Source: CAYJAY01 sp964368445
Lineage (GTDB): Bacteria; Bacillota; Clostridia; Oscillospirales; Ruminococcaceae
Length of the DNA stretch: 64,000 nucleotides
Reading direction: 5' to 3'
NCBI GenBank assembly: GCA_964368445.1
Contig: CAYJAY010000001.1
Coordinates: 124,001 to 188,000 of the forward strand
The notes under the pieces are model-generated. The model saw only the letters and a list, made by a program, of their open reading frames with translations. It was not told the DNA's origin and did not search any database. The translations under genes were made by a program, and so were the position numbers. Below, piece by piece: positions 26,993-35,934 of the stretch (its first letter is position 1; each line of letters opens with the position of its first letter).

Positions 26993-27495
26993 TAGTCGTA
27001 CTCCTCGTCGTCGTTTTGTTCGCAATATTCTTCAAATTCTTGTTCTGTCATGACATTGTCCGAACGGTCGATAAACAGAATTCCGTCAAGGTGGTCGATC
27101 TCGTGGCAAGCTGCCCTCGCGGTCATGTCTTCAAGCGTCAACTCAAACGGTTTTCCGTCCCTTGACAACGCGGATACCGTTATTTTTTGCGGACGTTTGA
27201 CAAACCCAACTTCGCCGGGACAGGAAAGGCAACCTTCGGCAAGTTCAACCTCTCCTTCTTTTTTGATTATCGTCGGGTTAACAAGCTCTATTATTTCGCC
27301 TTTGTCGTCCACTATAACTGCGGCACGGCGCATAATTCCAACCTGTGGAGCGGCAAGACCTAGGCCGTTGGCTTCGGTAACGGTGTCTATTAGGTCGTCT
27401 AAAAGATCAAACAAACGACTGTTAAAGTCGGTTACTTCTCGGCATTTTTTGTGAAGAACTTCCTCTTGCTTTTTCAAAATTGTTCTAAGAGCCAT
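26992..27495 (-). CDS. def: Peptide deformylase
   Basis: Removes the N-formyl group from new proteins; iron or zinc enzyme. All three motifs are present: GLGLAAPQVG (motif 1), EGCLSCPG (motif 2, metal-binding Cys), and HEIDHLDGILF (motif 3, two His and catalytic Glu). With the start at 27495 (MALRTILKKQEEVL) the protein has 167 residues, of normal size, with an acidic tail (YCEQNDDEEYD). AAGAAAGGA lies about 15 nt upstream, rather far. An upstream in-frame start at 27555 would add 20 residues that look non-homologous. Confidence 0.95.
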   Translation of the reverse strand: MALRTILKKQEEVLHKKCREVTDFNSRLFDLLDDLIDTVTEANGLGLAAPQVGIMRRAAVIVDDKGEIIELVNPTIIKKEGEVELAEGCLSCPGEVGFVKRPQKITVSALSRDGKPFELTLEDMTARAACHEIDHLDGILFIDRSDNVMTEQEFEEYCEQNDDEEYD

Positions 27496-27560
27496 AAGCG
27501 CTATACTATTCCTTTCTTGTGTGGCGAATAAAGAGTGGTTTATATTTATAACCATTCCGT

Positions 27561-29840
27561 TTATATTTCGGAAAATCTTCCAAAGTCTATATATATATTT
27601 ATATCATTTGTTTTAACTGCTTGATAAACTTCTGTTAAAACATCGTTAAGAATTTTTTTTATGTGTTTGTCACCGTTGGTTTTAATAGTCAGTTTGTAAC
27701 GAAACTTGTTTTGGATAACCGAAACCCTCATCGGTAAGGGGCCTAGAACCCTTATCGGTATGTTATGTTCGCTTTTTTTTACTGCTGACTTTAACTTTTC
27801 TAAAAACATCTGGGAATACAACAGGCTGTCGTTTTGTTTGTTTGCGGTGACGCCGACTGTGCAGATTTTACAGTAGGGGGGATAAAGCCTAAGCTTTCGC
27901 GAGATTATCTCGGAACTATAAAAGCTCTCGTAGTCTTGCGTTTTTGCAAGGCGAATTATGGGGTTTTTCGGGTCTAGCGTTTGAATGATGGCCAACCCTT
28001 CTTTTGTTCCTCGTCCGCTACGTCCAACAACTTGGGTAATCATTGAAAAGGTGCGTTCGTTTGCATAAAAACTTGGGCTTAAAAGAAGCTGGTCTACCCC
28101 TAGAACTCCTACTAACGTTACATTTTTAAAATCTAATCCTTTGGCAATCATCTGGGTTCCGATTATTATATCATATTTTGCCGCGGCAAAATCTTTTAAG
28201 ATAGTTTGCGCCGAGTTTTTTGTCGAAACTGTGTCAAGGTCAAGCCTTGCCGTTCTGGCGGTTGGGAACAACAAAGAAAGTTGCTCTTCAATCCTTTGCG
28301 TTCCGACTCCGGTCATTCTAATTGCTCCGCCACACGTTTTGCAACTTAACGCTAGCGGTTCAAAGTATCCACAATAATGGCAGTTAAGCCTTTCTTTGTC
28401 TTTATGGTAAACAAGCGCACAGTCGCAGTTTTTGCATTTTACAACCGTCTTGCAATCGCTACACAACGCTATCGTGTGATATCCTCGGCGGTTAAGCAAA
28501 AGAATTACCTGTTCTTTGTTCGCAAGGCGTTTGTCTATCTCTTGTTTAAGCAAAAGGCTAATTTTAGTTGTGTTTCCGCTTAAAGCTTCTTTTGTCATGT
28601 CAACGACGTGCACCTCGGGGAGAGGCATGTTCATATATCTCTCGTTTAGCGTTACAAGGTTAATTGCGTCTTGTCGAGCGAGAAAAAAGCTTTCGACAGA
28701 AGGGGTGGCGGACGACAAAACAAGATGTGCTCCGTTTAGACTTGTGCGAAATTTTGCAATATCTTTTGTGTCATACCTTGGGCTTTGTTCGGAAAAATAC
28801 GTTATCTCTTGCTCTTCATCGATTATAATAAGACCAAGATCTTTAACCGGCGAAAACACTGCCGAACGTGTGCCGATTACGACACAAGCACCCTTGTTTC
28901 GAATGAGTTCCCATTGGCGCAGTCGTTCGGTGGCCGAAAGTTTACTGTGTATAATAGCAACGTTTTCGCCAAAATATCGTTTGAATCGTTCGATTGTTTG
29001 CGTTGCAAGCGTAATTTCGGGCACAAGAAGTATCGAAGATTTTCCGGTATTCGCCATCTCTTTAATCAAGTTGGCGTATATTATCGTTTTACCGCTTCCC
29101 GTTATGCCATGCAAAAGTGTGGTGTTTGGTTTTTTGTCGTTTTTTATGTTGCTTAATATCTCACAAAAAGCCTTGTCTTGAGCGCTTGAAAGACCGTCGA
29201 TGTTGTGTGGGCCTGTGTTAGCAAAGCTATCAACTTTTTTTTCTCTTAAACTCTTGGATACAACGCCTTTTTGTTCAAGTCCCTTGACAACACCGGAAGA
29301 AATATTTAAATTTTTTTCGATTTCTTTAGCCGAACTTCCCCCCGAACCTTTTAAAAAATCATAAAGAAGCTGTTGTTTTGGGGTGAGCTTTTTGTCGGTT
29401 TCGGGTTTGTTTATTTTATAGCAAGTTTCGGTGTAGTGGGACGACCGCAAAAGAGACGTTTCTCCGTTTTTTTGTTTTGCAAAAAGACGGTTGCTTTTTG
29501 GTATAACCGCTTTAACCGCGTCAAAGTATGTGCAAAATGTGTTTTGTTTAAGATATTTAATTATCTTTAAAAGCTCATCGTCTATTAAAGGAGCTTGTTT
29601 TTCGATGTCCGATATAGGTTTGATTTTGTGATACAACGGGTCTTGTTTAACAATATCGTCCGAAAGAGTTTCGATTATAATGCCGACGCGGGGTTTTCCG
29701 TTTCCGAAACTTACCGCCACGCGAGCGCCCGGGACGGCGAAAGATTCAAGTTCGCTTTGAACTTTGTATGTATAGAGCTTATCAAATTTAAAGGCGGCGT
29801 TTTCAACCGCCACTTTGACGTAGCAAGACAAACACGCCAC
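27561..29840 (-). CDS. priA: Primosomal protein N' (replication restart helicase)
   Basis: PriA rebuilds replication forks after collapse. The 759-residue protein has the N-terminal 3'-DNA-end binding domain (about 1-110), a winged-helix part near 165-205, then a superfamily 2 helicase: Walker A GITGSGKTI, Walker B IIDEEQE and HSKLS. The two zinc-binding cysteine clusters run from LCSDCKTVVKCKNC to CHYCGY and CKTCGG. The start GTG (29840) follows GGGGG closely; a TTG three codons downstream is also possible. It sits between rpoZ and def in the usual Firmicute order. DEEQE in place of DEEHE in motif II is a small variant. Confidence 0.95.
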   Translation of the reverse strand: MACLSCYVKVAVENAAFKFDKLYTYKVQSELESFAVPGARVAVSFGNGKPRVGIIIETLSDDIVKQDPLYHKIKPISDIEKQAPLIDDELLKIIKYLKQNTFCTYFDAVKAVIPKSNRLFAKQKNGETSLLRSSHYTETCYKINKPETDKKLTPKQQLLYDFLKGSGGSSAKEIEKNLNISSGVVKGLEQKGVVSKSLREKKVDSFANTGPHNIDGLSSAQDKAFCEILSNIKNDKKPNTTLLHGITGSGKTIIYANLIKEMANTGKSSILLVPEITLATQTIERFKRYFGENVAIIHSKLSATERLRQWELIRNKGACVVIGTRSAVFSPVKDLGLIIIDEEQEITYFSEQSPRYDTKDIAKFRTSLNGAHLVLSSATPSVESFFLARQDAINLVTLNERYMNMPLPEVHVVDMTKEALSGNTTKISLLLKQEIDKRLANKEQVILLLNRRGYHTIALCSDCKTVVKCKNCDCALVYHKDKERLNCHYCGYFEPLALSCKTCGGAIRMTGVGTQRIEEQLSLLFPTARTARLDLDTVSTKNSAQTILKDFAAAKYDIIIGTQMIAKGLDFKNVTLVGVLGVDQLLLSPSFYANERTFSMITQVVGRSGRGTKEGLAIIQTLDPKNPIIRLAKTQDYESFYSSEIISRKLRLYPPYCKICTVGVTANKQNDSLLYSQMFLEKLKSAVKKSEHNIPIRVLGPLPMRVSVIQNKFRYKLTIKTNGDKHIKKILNDVLTEVYQAVKTNDINIYIDFGRFSEI

Positions 29841-29861
29841 CCCCTAGGTTGGATAGTTAGT

Positions 29862-29921
29862 TTAATGAGAAATCAGGAATTAAGGTGTCGTCAAAGCTAA
29901 TTGTTAGTTGGCTTTGACGAC
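29862..29921. repeat. Repeat fragment and hairpin between rpoZ and priA
   Basis: The 114-bp gap holds AATGAGAAATCAGGAATTAAGG, similar to the element at 2000-2029. A perfect 11-bp inverted repeat follows: GTCGTCAAAGC (29887-29897), 13-bp loop, complement (29911-29921). There is no T run on either side, so termination is uncertain. Confidence 0.5.
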
Positions 29922-29954
29922 TAATTTAAAAGGTTTACTTAATTTAATTGCTTG

Positions 29955-30164
29955 TTACAAATCTTCTTGTTGCTCAAATTCAACTATCTTTAATTTGTTG
30001 GTGCCGAACTCGTCAATGGCGACGTTTATCGGTTTATCGTACAGTTCTTCTTTAGCCTCCTCGGCTTGTGCGGCGACATCACGCGAACGTTTTGCAACAG
30101 CAACAACAAGGCTGTAGGAACTTTCACATTGTTCTAAAAGTTTTGCTATTTCGGGTTTTAACAT
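29955..30164 (-). CDS. rpoZ: DNA-directed RNA polymerase omega subunit
   Basis: A 69-residue protein. The N-terminal half matches the omega helices: the VVAVAKRSRDVA segment near residues 20-32 is the family core (canonical VVAAAKRARQI). The KPINVAIDEF segment is also typical for the Firmicute form. Omega helps fold beta' and assemble polymerase. It follows gmk after 64 bp, as in many Firmicutes, and has an acidic tail ending EQQEDL. Confidence 0.93.
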   Translation of the reverse strand: MLKPEIAKLLEQCESSYSLVVAVAKRSRDVAAQAEEAKEELYDKPINVAIDEFGTNKLKIVEFEQQEDL

Positions 30165-30228
30165 GTTTTTTGACCAATCCTTTTTAACGTTTTACTTAAT
30201 TTATTGATTTATTTTAATTATCTGTGTA

Positions 30229-30801
30229 TTAATCTTTGGTTTGCCATTCGTCAATAGCGTCCGAAAGCCTCTTCGCACATGATGATACCACATCGTTTTC
30301 GATAACTATGTCGTAATCCGCAAGCGATTTAAGCTCGGTTTTGGCTATCTCAAGGCGTTCTTCAACCTGTGAAATGTCTTCGGTTGCTCGAAGTTTTAAA
30401 CGTCGTTCAAGTTCTTCAAGTGAAGGAGGAATTATGAAAACGAGCAACGAATCGGGGTATATCTCTTTTACTTGTTTTGCGCCGTTAACTTCGATTACAA
30501 GTATAACCGTTTGGTCGTCTGCTAGTTTTTGTTCGAGCTCGTCCATCGGCGTCCCGTATAGATTGTCGGCATACTCGGTATGTTCGAGCATGCGCCCTTT
30601 TGCAAGGCGCTCGTTAAACTCTTGCTTTGTTATGTAATAGTAGTTAACTCCGTGTTGTTCGCTTCCTCTAACCGCGCGCGTCGTACACGACACCGACACC
30701 GATACGTTTTCTTTTATTTGTATAAGCTCTTTAACAACGGTGTCTTTTCCACACCCGGAAGGACCCGAAACGACAACCAAACGTCTTTGATTAAACTTCA
30801 T
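30229..30801 (-). CDS. gmk: Guanylate kinase
   Basis: Phosphorylates GMP to GDP with ATP. Walker A is SGPSGCGKDT, the GMP-binding SCTTRA...GVNYYY segment follows, and the length with the start at 30801 is 190 residues. The track frame is open to 30879, but GGAGG lies 5 nt before the ATG at 30801 (or 2 nt before an adjacent ATG), which decides the start. The gene begins inside the 3' end of remA (N-G-G-N-D-E-V codons contain its ribosome site), so translation is coupled. Unusual is Asp after the Walker Lys, where Ser/Thr is normal; DT keeps the next Thr. Confidence 0.94.
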   Translation of the reverse strand: MKFNQRRLVVVSGPSGCGKDTVVKELIQIKENVSVSVSCTTRAVRGSEQHGVNYYYITKQEFNERLAKGRMLEHTEYADNLYGTPMDELEQKLADDQTVILVIEVNGAKQVKEIYPDSLLVFIIPPSLEELERRLKLRATEDISQVEERLEIAKTELKSLADYDIVIENDVVSSCAKRLSDAIDEWQTKD

Positions 30802-31057
30802 CATTACCTCCGTTTTGTACAACATTTTCCGAAAGTCTCGCGCCGACAGACTCGGTTCCAATGGCAGAAAGCACGACATGGTCGCTGTCGGTTATCATAA
30901 CCGACCTTGTCTTTCGTCCGCAAGAAGCGTCTATAAGCATCCCTTTATCGGCAGCTTCTCTAATCATTCTTTTCACGGGCGAGCTGTCGGGGCCTACCAC
31001 CGCGATTACACGTTGTGCAGAAATCATGTTTCCATAACCAATGTTGATTAGTTTCAT
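30791..31057 (-). CDS. remA: RemA/YlzA family regulator (DUF370)
   Basis: A small DNA-binding protein of the RemA family, which in Bacillus activates biofilm matrix and osmoprotection genes by bending DNA as an oligomer. The 88-residue sequence matches at MKLINIGYGN...RVIAVVGPDSSPVKRMI and the highly conserved GRKTRSVMITDSDHVVLSA. AGGAGCACTCA precedes the ATG. The position between yicC and gmk is the standard one in Firmicutes. The role here is inferred from family. Confidence 0.94.
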   Translation of the reverse strand: MKLINIGYGNMISAQRVIAVVGPDSSPVKRMIREAADKGMLIDASCGRKTRSVMITDSDHVVLSAIGTESVGARLSENVVQNGGNDEV

Positions 31058-31066
31058 TGAGTGCTC

Positions 31067-31945
31067 CTATTCAATGTTTTGTATCTGTTCTCGTATCTTT
31101 TCAATCTCGCTTTTCATCTCGACCACGACGGCGGTGTTTTCAACTTCGGAAGATTTTGAACCAATCGTGTTGGCTTCTCGGTTAAACTCTTGGATTAAAA
31201 AATCGAGTTTTCGTCCAACTCCGCCTTTCGATTTTAAGATATCGCGAAACTGAGATATGTGGCTTCTAAGCCTCACCGTTTCTTCTTCAACGGCATACCG
31301 ATCGGCAAATAGAGCCGCTTCTAACATAATTCTGTTCTCATCGAGGGTTTTGTCTTCAAGAATCTTTGTCATTTTGGCAAACAACTTTTCACGATAACGT
31401 TCGATGCGCCCTTCGTTGTCCGCTTCTATTCTTTCGAGAAGCTGTTCAAGCAACTTGAGCCTTGAGAGAATGTCGTTTACAAGGCGTTCACCTTCAATTT
31501 TACGCATATCCAAAAACTGTTCCAACGCCTTTGACGCAACTGAACTCACGTCTTTCCACAGTTCATCCTCGTCGGGCAACGACGAAGTTACGGTGAAGAT
31601 GTCGGTGTATTTCGAGATCAGCGAAACGCTGGGGTCCATTTTAAGACCAAGCTCATCTGATATGGCTTTAAGCGCCTCATAGTATCCTTTGGCGGCTTGA
31701 AGATTGGGCTCGACCACAAAGCCGGTGTCTTGTTTCGTGGTAATCATAAGGCCGACATCAACTTTTCCGCGCGCAATTTTAGATTGTAACAAGGTTTTTA
31801 GCTTGTCTTCAAGAAAACTGTAACTTCTTGCTGTTCGTATCGAGGCTTCAAAATATCTATGGTTGACGCTCTTTATCTCGACCGTTATGTCACGCTCGTT
31901 TACAGTGTCAGAACTTCGCCCAAAACCCGTCATGCTGTTAATCAT
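31067..31945 (-). CDS. YicC family endoribonuclease-like protein
   Basis: A 292-residue protein of the YicC/YloC family; members are reported to be RNases acting on structured RNA. The start MINSMTGFGR is the family N-terminus, so I use the ATG at 31945; two further in-frame starts upstream (to 32002) would add non-homologous residues. The C-terminal part has the DUF1732 signature, GRKLDFLIQEFNREANTIGSK. The ribosome site is weak. It is the first gene of the yicC-remA-gmk-rpoZ-priA run, and a good promoter lies about 80 bp upstream. Confidence 0.92.
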   Translation of the reverse strand: MINSMTGFGRSSDTVNERDITVEIKSVNHRYFEASIRTARSYSFLEDKLKTLLQSKIARGKVDVGLMITTKQDTGFVVEPNLQAAKGYYEALKAISDELGLKMDPSVSLISKYTDIFTVTSSLPDEDELWKDVSSVASKALEQFLDMRKIEGERLVNDILSRLKLLEQLLERIEADNEGRIERYREKLFAKMTKILEDKTLDENRIMLEAALFADRYAVEEETVRLRSHISQFRDILKSKGGVGRKLDFLIQEFNREANTIGSKSSEVENTAVVVEMKSEIEKIREQIQNIE

Positions 31946-32024
31946 GATAGTGTACCGCATTTCTAAATTCATTATTTTTTGATAGCGTGCATGTTGTCGC
32001 AACGTTGCTACTATGTGATATATA

Positions 32025-32054
32025 ATTTTACAATTAAATTGTGTACAAAGTCAA
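32025..32054 (-). promoter_or_regulatory. Sigma-A-like promoter for the yicC operon
   Basis: On the minus strand TTGACT (32054-32049) and TAAAAT (32030-32025) are 18 bp apart, about 80 bp before the yicC start. Confidence 0.55.
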
Positions 32055-32063
32055 TGGATATAT

Positions 32064-32201
32064 ATGAATATAATAACAAAAATTCGATTATTATGGGTTT
32101 TTGTTTATTTTTTGAACTGTTATAATATTATTGAAGCTATTGTTTATCTTGTCTTTTTTATACAAAACATTAAAATCCAAGCAACGCAAACGGAAACCTG
32201 A
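32064..32201 (+). CDS. Possible 45-residue membrane peptide
   Basis: An open frame on the plus strand (ATG at 32064, stop TGA near 32199-32201) encodes a hydrophobic peptide starting MNIITKIRLLWVFVYFL with a second hydrophobic half (IVYLVFFI) and a polar end. It is followed at once by a perfect hairpin and T run (32210-32252) oriented to end a plus-strand transcript. No ribosome site is visible and the region is AT-rich, so this may be chance. It otherwise stands alone in a 530-bp stretch without a clear gene. Confidence 0.25.
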   Translation: MNIITKIRLLWVFVYFLNCYNIIEAIVYLVFFIQNIKIQATQTET

Positions 32202-32209
32202 TTAAGATA

Positions 32210-32252
32210 ACATTGTAGAGACCGCCATTCAGGTTGTCTCTACAATGTTTTT
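32210..32252 (+). terminator. Hairpin terminator, plus-strand orientation
   Basis: A perfect 13-bp stem, ACATTGTAGAGAC (32210-32222) with its complement (32236-32248), is followed by TTTTT. The nearest known genes on both sides are on the minus strand, so it either serves an unrecognised plus-strand transcript or is a structured repeat. Confidence 0.6.
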
Positions 32253-32308
32253 GTATTTGTTTATTGTCTAGTATTTGTTGACGCGAGAAGAATGTGTAGG
32301 GGGGAATT

Positions 32309-32528
32309 GCATATTAGTCATTCGCGAGAACTATAATATAATCTTGTTCACCAAACGAGACCTTGTCAGATTTTTTCGGGTTGGTAATGATCTCAAAACT
32401 GTCTTCCGTTTGCTTTTTATAGCCTAATGCTATCTCGCCTTTGTCAAGACAAAAGCTGAAAGTCGCAATTTAGTGCATATTAGTCATTCGCGAGAACTAT
32501 AATATAATCTTGTTCACCAAACGAGACC
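32309..32528. repeat. Duplicated 3' tail of the channel gene (166-bp spacing), next to gap 2
   Basis: The sequence GCATATTAGTCATTCGCG... starts at 32309 and again at 32475. The first copy holds a complete version of the last ~46 codons of the channel gene (minus strand, stop at 32314). It diverges from the real gene after CGCCTTTGTC (about 32445), and 30 bp of unrelated sequence lead to the second copy. Hence a partial C-terminal fragment lies downstream of the true stop. Confidence 0.8.
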
Positions 32529-34405
32529 NNNNNNNNNNNNNNNNNNNNNNNNNNNNNNNNNNNNNNNNNNNNNNNNNNNNNNNNNNNNNNNNNNNNNNNN
32601 NNNNNNNNNNNNNNNNNNNNNNNNNNNNTCTCAAAACTGTCTTCCGTTTGCTTTTTATAGCCTAATGCTATCTCGCCTTTGTCTTTTACTAGTTCGGTTA
32701 CGGTGTAAAAGTCTGTTTGCTCGTTAAGTTTTATGTAGTTTGCGGCGTTTCTGAGATATATTTCGGAACCGTCAACATGTAAAATTTCTTTAAACACCGT
32801 TGCAAGATCACGATTTTCCGAAATCTGCGAAAGTATCAAATTGATTATGCTTGTGCCAACAACGAGGTCGTTGACCTTTGCAACTCGTGCTAGCTTTTGG
32901 TTTGTTTCGTTTTTGATTTCGCTTGTTATGTTAAAAGCTTTAGATTGTTTAACCGAAATGTCACGAAGATGTATAAGCTTCATTAAAGTCATTGCGTCAC
33001 ATGTCTCGGAGTCATGCATGTTAGAGCTTAAGAGAAGAATATGGTCTAACTCTTTGTCAGTGAGCTTGTCAAGAATCTCTCGTGAGTTTGTGTCACATTC
33101 TGTCCAAACGAGGCTTATGTTTTTGAAGTTTTGGTTAAAGTCTTCGGGGACTTCGACGATGTCTTCTGTTGCAACCGTGACAGATGAACCTTTTGCAAGG
33201 TAGTTGTCAAGCTCGCATAATATAGATTTTATCTTGTCGTTTACGCCAAGTATAAGGATATCCTTTTTTGATATCTCGATAGTTTGATTTGAACGGAGTT
33301 TTTCGGCGTCGCTTGTCATTGGAACGTCTTTGAGTGGTTTTGCCATCCCGTCGTCTTCGACCAAAAGTAAAAGTTGATCGTCTGCTTTAAGGATTTCGGA
33401 ATTGTTCGGATTAAGGAAAATTTCACCATCTCTTTTAAATCCCATAACTATTGCTTGTTCAAACATTTTAAGCGCGTCCGCAAAACTTTTGTTTTCAAGA
33501 GCAGAGAAACTTTCAAAATAAAGTTCCGCGCCGTCATAGTTGAAAAGCTCTATCAAGACGTTTGAAATTCCGGGTTGTCTACATGTTTGGGCGATTATCC
33601 TTGAAACAGCGTCGTTGATAAGTATAAGTTCGACGTTGCCTTCCCCCGCAATCTCAGCCGCCGCGAAGTTTTCCGCGTTGCTTAAAGTTGCGACAATGTG
33701 GGGTTTTGAATTGGTGTTTACAGCTTCTTTTAAAAAGCTGTTGATGGCGAGGATCGATTTTGTTACGATAAAGTCGTTTTGTTCGTTAACTATTATCGAA
33801 CGAGCTTTTGAAGCGGAACATTGTCTAAGCATAAAACTGTCGGTTATGCTTCCTGTCCTTGCGATAACCCGCGTGGTTTTAAGGTCGCCTACTTGTTCCG
33901 CAATCGCAAGCTCAACAGTTTCTTTGTCTTGCTCTGAAAGAACAACAATACAAGAGTTCTTCTTGTTTTCGTTTGCTATCACAAGTTCCGAAATTATCGT
34001 ATAGATGCTGTCGTTAAATCCTAAAATTAAAACATGGTTTTTTTCGATAACTCTTGAGTTTCCTTTTCGTAATGTGTTGAGTTTTTCTTCAAACCCTGTC
34101 GTTATAATACCGATTAAAATGCTTGTCACAAAAAGCCCGCACAGCGTGACTATCGACATTATGATTAAAAACGGTAGGTTTCTTGTTTCGGTTCCGGTTA
34201 TTGTTCCGGCGTCGATGGTGTGCATAATGCTGGCCCAAACATTTTCAGAAAGTGTTCCGTTTCCAAATAAAACAGCAATAACTCCAGCCAAAAATATAAC
34301 CCCTGCCGTGACTAAAAACAACATTCCGACAAGAGCAACTGCGCCTTTTGACATAAGATTATCAAACTTATATCGTAGCTTTTCGATGAATTGTCCTTTT
34401 TCCAT
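32480..34405 (-). CDS. Castor/Pollux-like ion channel with RCK domains (contains gap 2)
   Basis: A membrane protein related to plant CASTOR/POLLUX and bacterial homologues. Helices lie at about residues 20-45 and 80-106, with a pore-loop-like segment between them (DAGTITGTETRNLPF). Two tandem RCK/TrkA-like Rossmann domains follow: the first begins KNHVLILGFNDSIYTII near residue 125, the second KKDILILGVNDKIKSIL near residue 370. With the gap filled by 28 bp the protein has 617 residues and ends GEQDYIIVLAND. AAGGGAG precedes the ATG. The transported ion is unknown; plant relatives conduct cations including calcium or potassium. It stands alone between yicC and the diguanylate cyclase. Confidence 0.88.
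   Translation of the reverse strand: MEKGQFIEKLRYKFDNLMSKGAVALVGMLFLVTAGVIFLAGVIAVLFGNGTLSENVWASIMHTIDAGTITGTETRNLPFLIIMSIVTLCGLFVTSILIGIITTGFEEKLNTLRKGNSRVIEKNHVLILGFNDSIYTIISELVIANENKKNSCIVVLSEQDKETVELAIAEQVGDLKTTRVIARTGSITDSFMLRQCSASKARSIIVNEQNDFIVTKSILAINSFLKEAVNTNSKPHIVATLSNAENFAAAEIAGEGNVELILINDAVSRIIAQTCRQPGISNVLIELFNYDGAELYFESFSALENKSFADALKMFEQAIVMGFKRDGEIFLNPNNSEILKADDQLLLLVEDDGMAKPLKDVPMTSDAEKLRSNQTIEISKKDILILGVNDKIKSILCELDNYLAKGSSVTVATEDIVEVPEDFNQNFKNISLVWTECDTNSREILDKLTDKELDHILLLSSNMHDSETCDAMTLMKLIHLRDISVKQSKAFNITSEIKNETNQKLARVAKVNDLVVGTSIINLILSQISENRDLATVFKEILHVDGSEIYLRNAANYIKLNEQTDFYTVTELVKDKGEIALGYKKQTEDSFEXXXXXXXXXXXXXXXXXXXXXXXXXXXXXXXXXXVSFGEQDYIIVLAND
32529..32628. other. 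Assembly gap 2 (100 N); in-window copy implies 28 bp
   Basis: Exactly 100 N interrupt the channel gene. The flanks ACGAGACC and TCTCAAAACTG are joined in the neighbouring copy by 28 bp at 32363-32390. Using 28 bp gives a coding length of 1854 nt, an exact 618 codons, and supplies the missing residues IITNPKKSDK. Confidence 0.85.
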
Positions 34406-34543
34406 AGTAATTTAAACTCCCTTTTATTTTTAATAAGTGTTTTCATTTTTTATTTATTAGTGCTTAGATAAAATTTTAACACATTTTTTATTAATAGTGC
34501 AACAAAAAAATAAAACTTTTTGTTTTCAAAAGAGACAAGGAAA

Positions 34544-34566
34544 GCGGGTGACTATAATTGCCACCC
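34544..34566. repeat. Small hairpin downstream of the diguanylate cyclase gene
   Basis: GGGTG (34546-34550) and CACCC (34562-34566) form a short stem in the context GCGGGTG...CACCCACTATTTG. A similar context occurs at 37573-37616. As a minus-strand terminator it would be weak. Confidence 0.35.
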
Positions 34567-34584
34567 ACTATTTGCGAATTTATA

Positions 34585-35934
34585 CTAATTTTCTTTGTCT
34601 TTGTCTATGTCTATGTCTTTGTCAAACTGTAACGTCATTTGAGAAATTCGAGCATCAATTCGAGCTTGTTTAAGCTCTGACTTGTTGTAATACATCTGTT
34701 TATCTACTTCTTTGAAAAATTCGTTAAATTCATCTTTTGTGTATCCTATGAATAGGTCGTAGCCAAACGCCAAAGAAAATTGATGTTCTTTCTTGAAATT
34801 CGCCTTTTCTATCTTTTCGGTTATATCTTTAATGTTTTTTTCCAACTCTTCTTTGGTGCAGTCAAAAACCAGCGAAACAAATTCGTCTCCGCCTATGCGG
34901 AAAGTTTTTCCGTATTTTGAAAGGCCGTCGTTCAAAACCGTATAAACTTTTCTTAAAGCGTTGTCGCCTTCAAGATGCCCGAGATAGTCGTTTATAATTT
35001 TAAGGTTGTTCATGTCAGAGATAACACACCAAAACTTCTTTTTGCTTTCTTGTTCCAAAAACAGGTCGTTTATCTCTTCATGGTACGCTTTGGCGTTGTA
35101 ACCGCCGGTTAGGTTGTCGTTGAAAGAATATTTAAGCAACATCGATTTCATGTCGTTAACCACCGTTGCAATGCGTCCGACTTCGTCTTTTGTGTACAGT
35201 TCTTTTGGAATTTCGATCTTCATGTTTCCGGTGTTTGCGATTTTAGAAACCGATTTTTCAAGTACAACTAAGCTTGTGCTCATGTTTTTAGAAAAGAACT
35301 TGACAAACACGATGACTCCCAAAATGGCAAGCACGTTAAACACAAAGCCTATAACCAAAACGGATAGCACGAGACGGTCGTTACGCAACAAAACTTGATC
35401 CATAAGCAGTTGTTCCGACTGAAGGAATTCATCGATGCTTCCGAAAAAATCGTTTGCAATCGGTGTGACCACCTGAAGGGCATATAAAGCGTCATCATAA
35501 CTGCCGCCACCAATCCAAATGTCGGCGGACAAAATCATGCTTTCTTTATAGATGTTTTTTTCTGAAATAATGCGGTTGAACTCCTCAAGTTTTTCGCCGC
35601 TCAAAACCTTTGCAAACTCATCCATTCGGTAGTCTAGCTCGTCAAATGCTACAATATATTGCTCGTAAAGCTGGTCGCGAACAGTTTCGTCTTGCTGCAA
35701 CAGTATGTCACGACCCAAAACACGACAGATGTACATGTTTCGTATAATTTCATATAACTGTTCCTTATGGTCAACGTTTATGTCGATGACATCTTCTGAA
35801 AAACTGTTAACCAACGTCACAGAAACGATGGAAAACAAACTCAACAAAACCACAATAGTTATTATAAACCACTGTAATGGAGTGAATTTCTTGTTAATTG
35901 GTGTGTTAGACAACCAGTTTCTAAATTTTTGCAT
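34585..35934 (-). CDS. Membrane diguanylate cyclase (GGDEF)
   Basis: Makes cyclic di-GMP from two GTP. The 449-residue protein has a helix at about 19-40, a helical extracytoplasmic domain (about 41-195) resembling the four-helix-bundle sensors of chemoreceptors, a second membrane helix near 197-217, a HAMP-like linker, and a GGDEF domain (about 265-425). The active-site motif is FRIGGDEFVSL, complete. SDMNNLKIINDYLGH is the nucleotide-binding segment with the metal-binding Asp and the Asn. The last 30 residues are charged (DKDIDIDKDKEN). AGAGAGTTAA precedes the ATG. Divergent from the AI-2E-type permease. Confidence 0.92.
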   Translation of the reverse strand: MQKFRNWLSNTPINKKFTPLQWFIITIVVLLSLFSIVSVTLVNSFSEDVIDINVDHKEQLYEIIRNMYICRVLGRDILLQQDETVRDQLYEQYIVAFDELDYRMDEFAKVLSGEKLEEFNRIISEKNIYKESMILSADIWIGGGSYDDALYALQVVTPIANDFFGSIDEFLQSEQLLMDQVLLRNDRLVLSVLVIGFVFNVLAILGVIVFVKFFSKNMSTSLVVLEKSVSKIANTGNMKIEIPKELYTKDEVGRIATVVNDMKSMLLKYSFNDNLTGGYNAKAYHEEINDLFLEQESKKKFWCVISDMNNLKIINDYLGHLEGDNALRKVYTVLNDGLSKYGKTFRIGGDEFVSLVFDCTKEELEKNIKDITEKIEKANFKKEHQFSLAFGYDLFIGYTKDEFNEFFKEVDKQMYYNKSELKQARIDARISQMTLQFDKDIDIDKDKEN

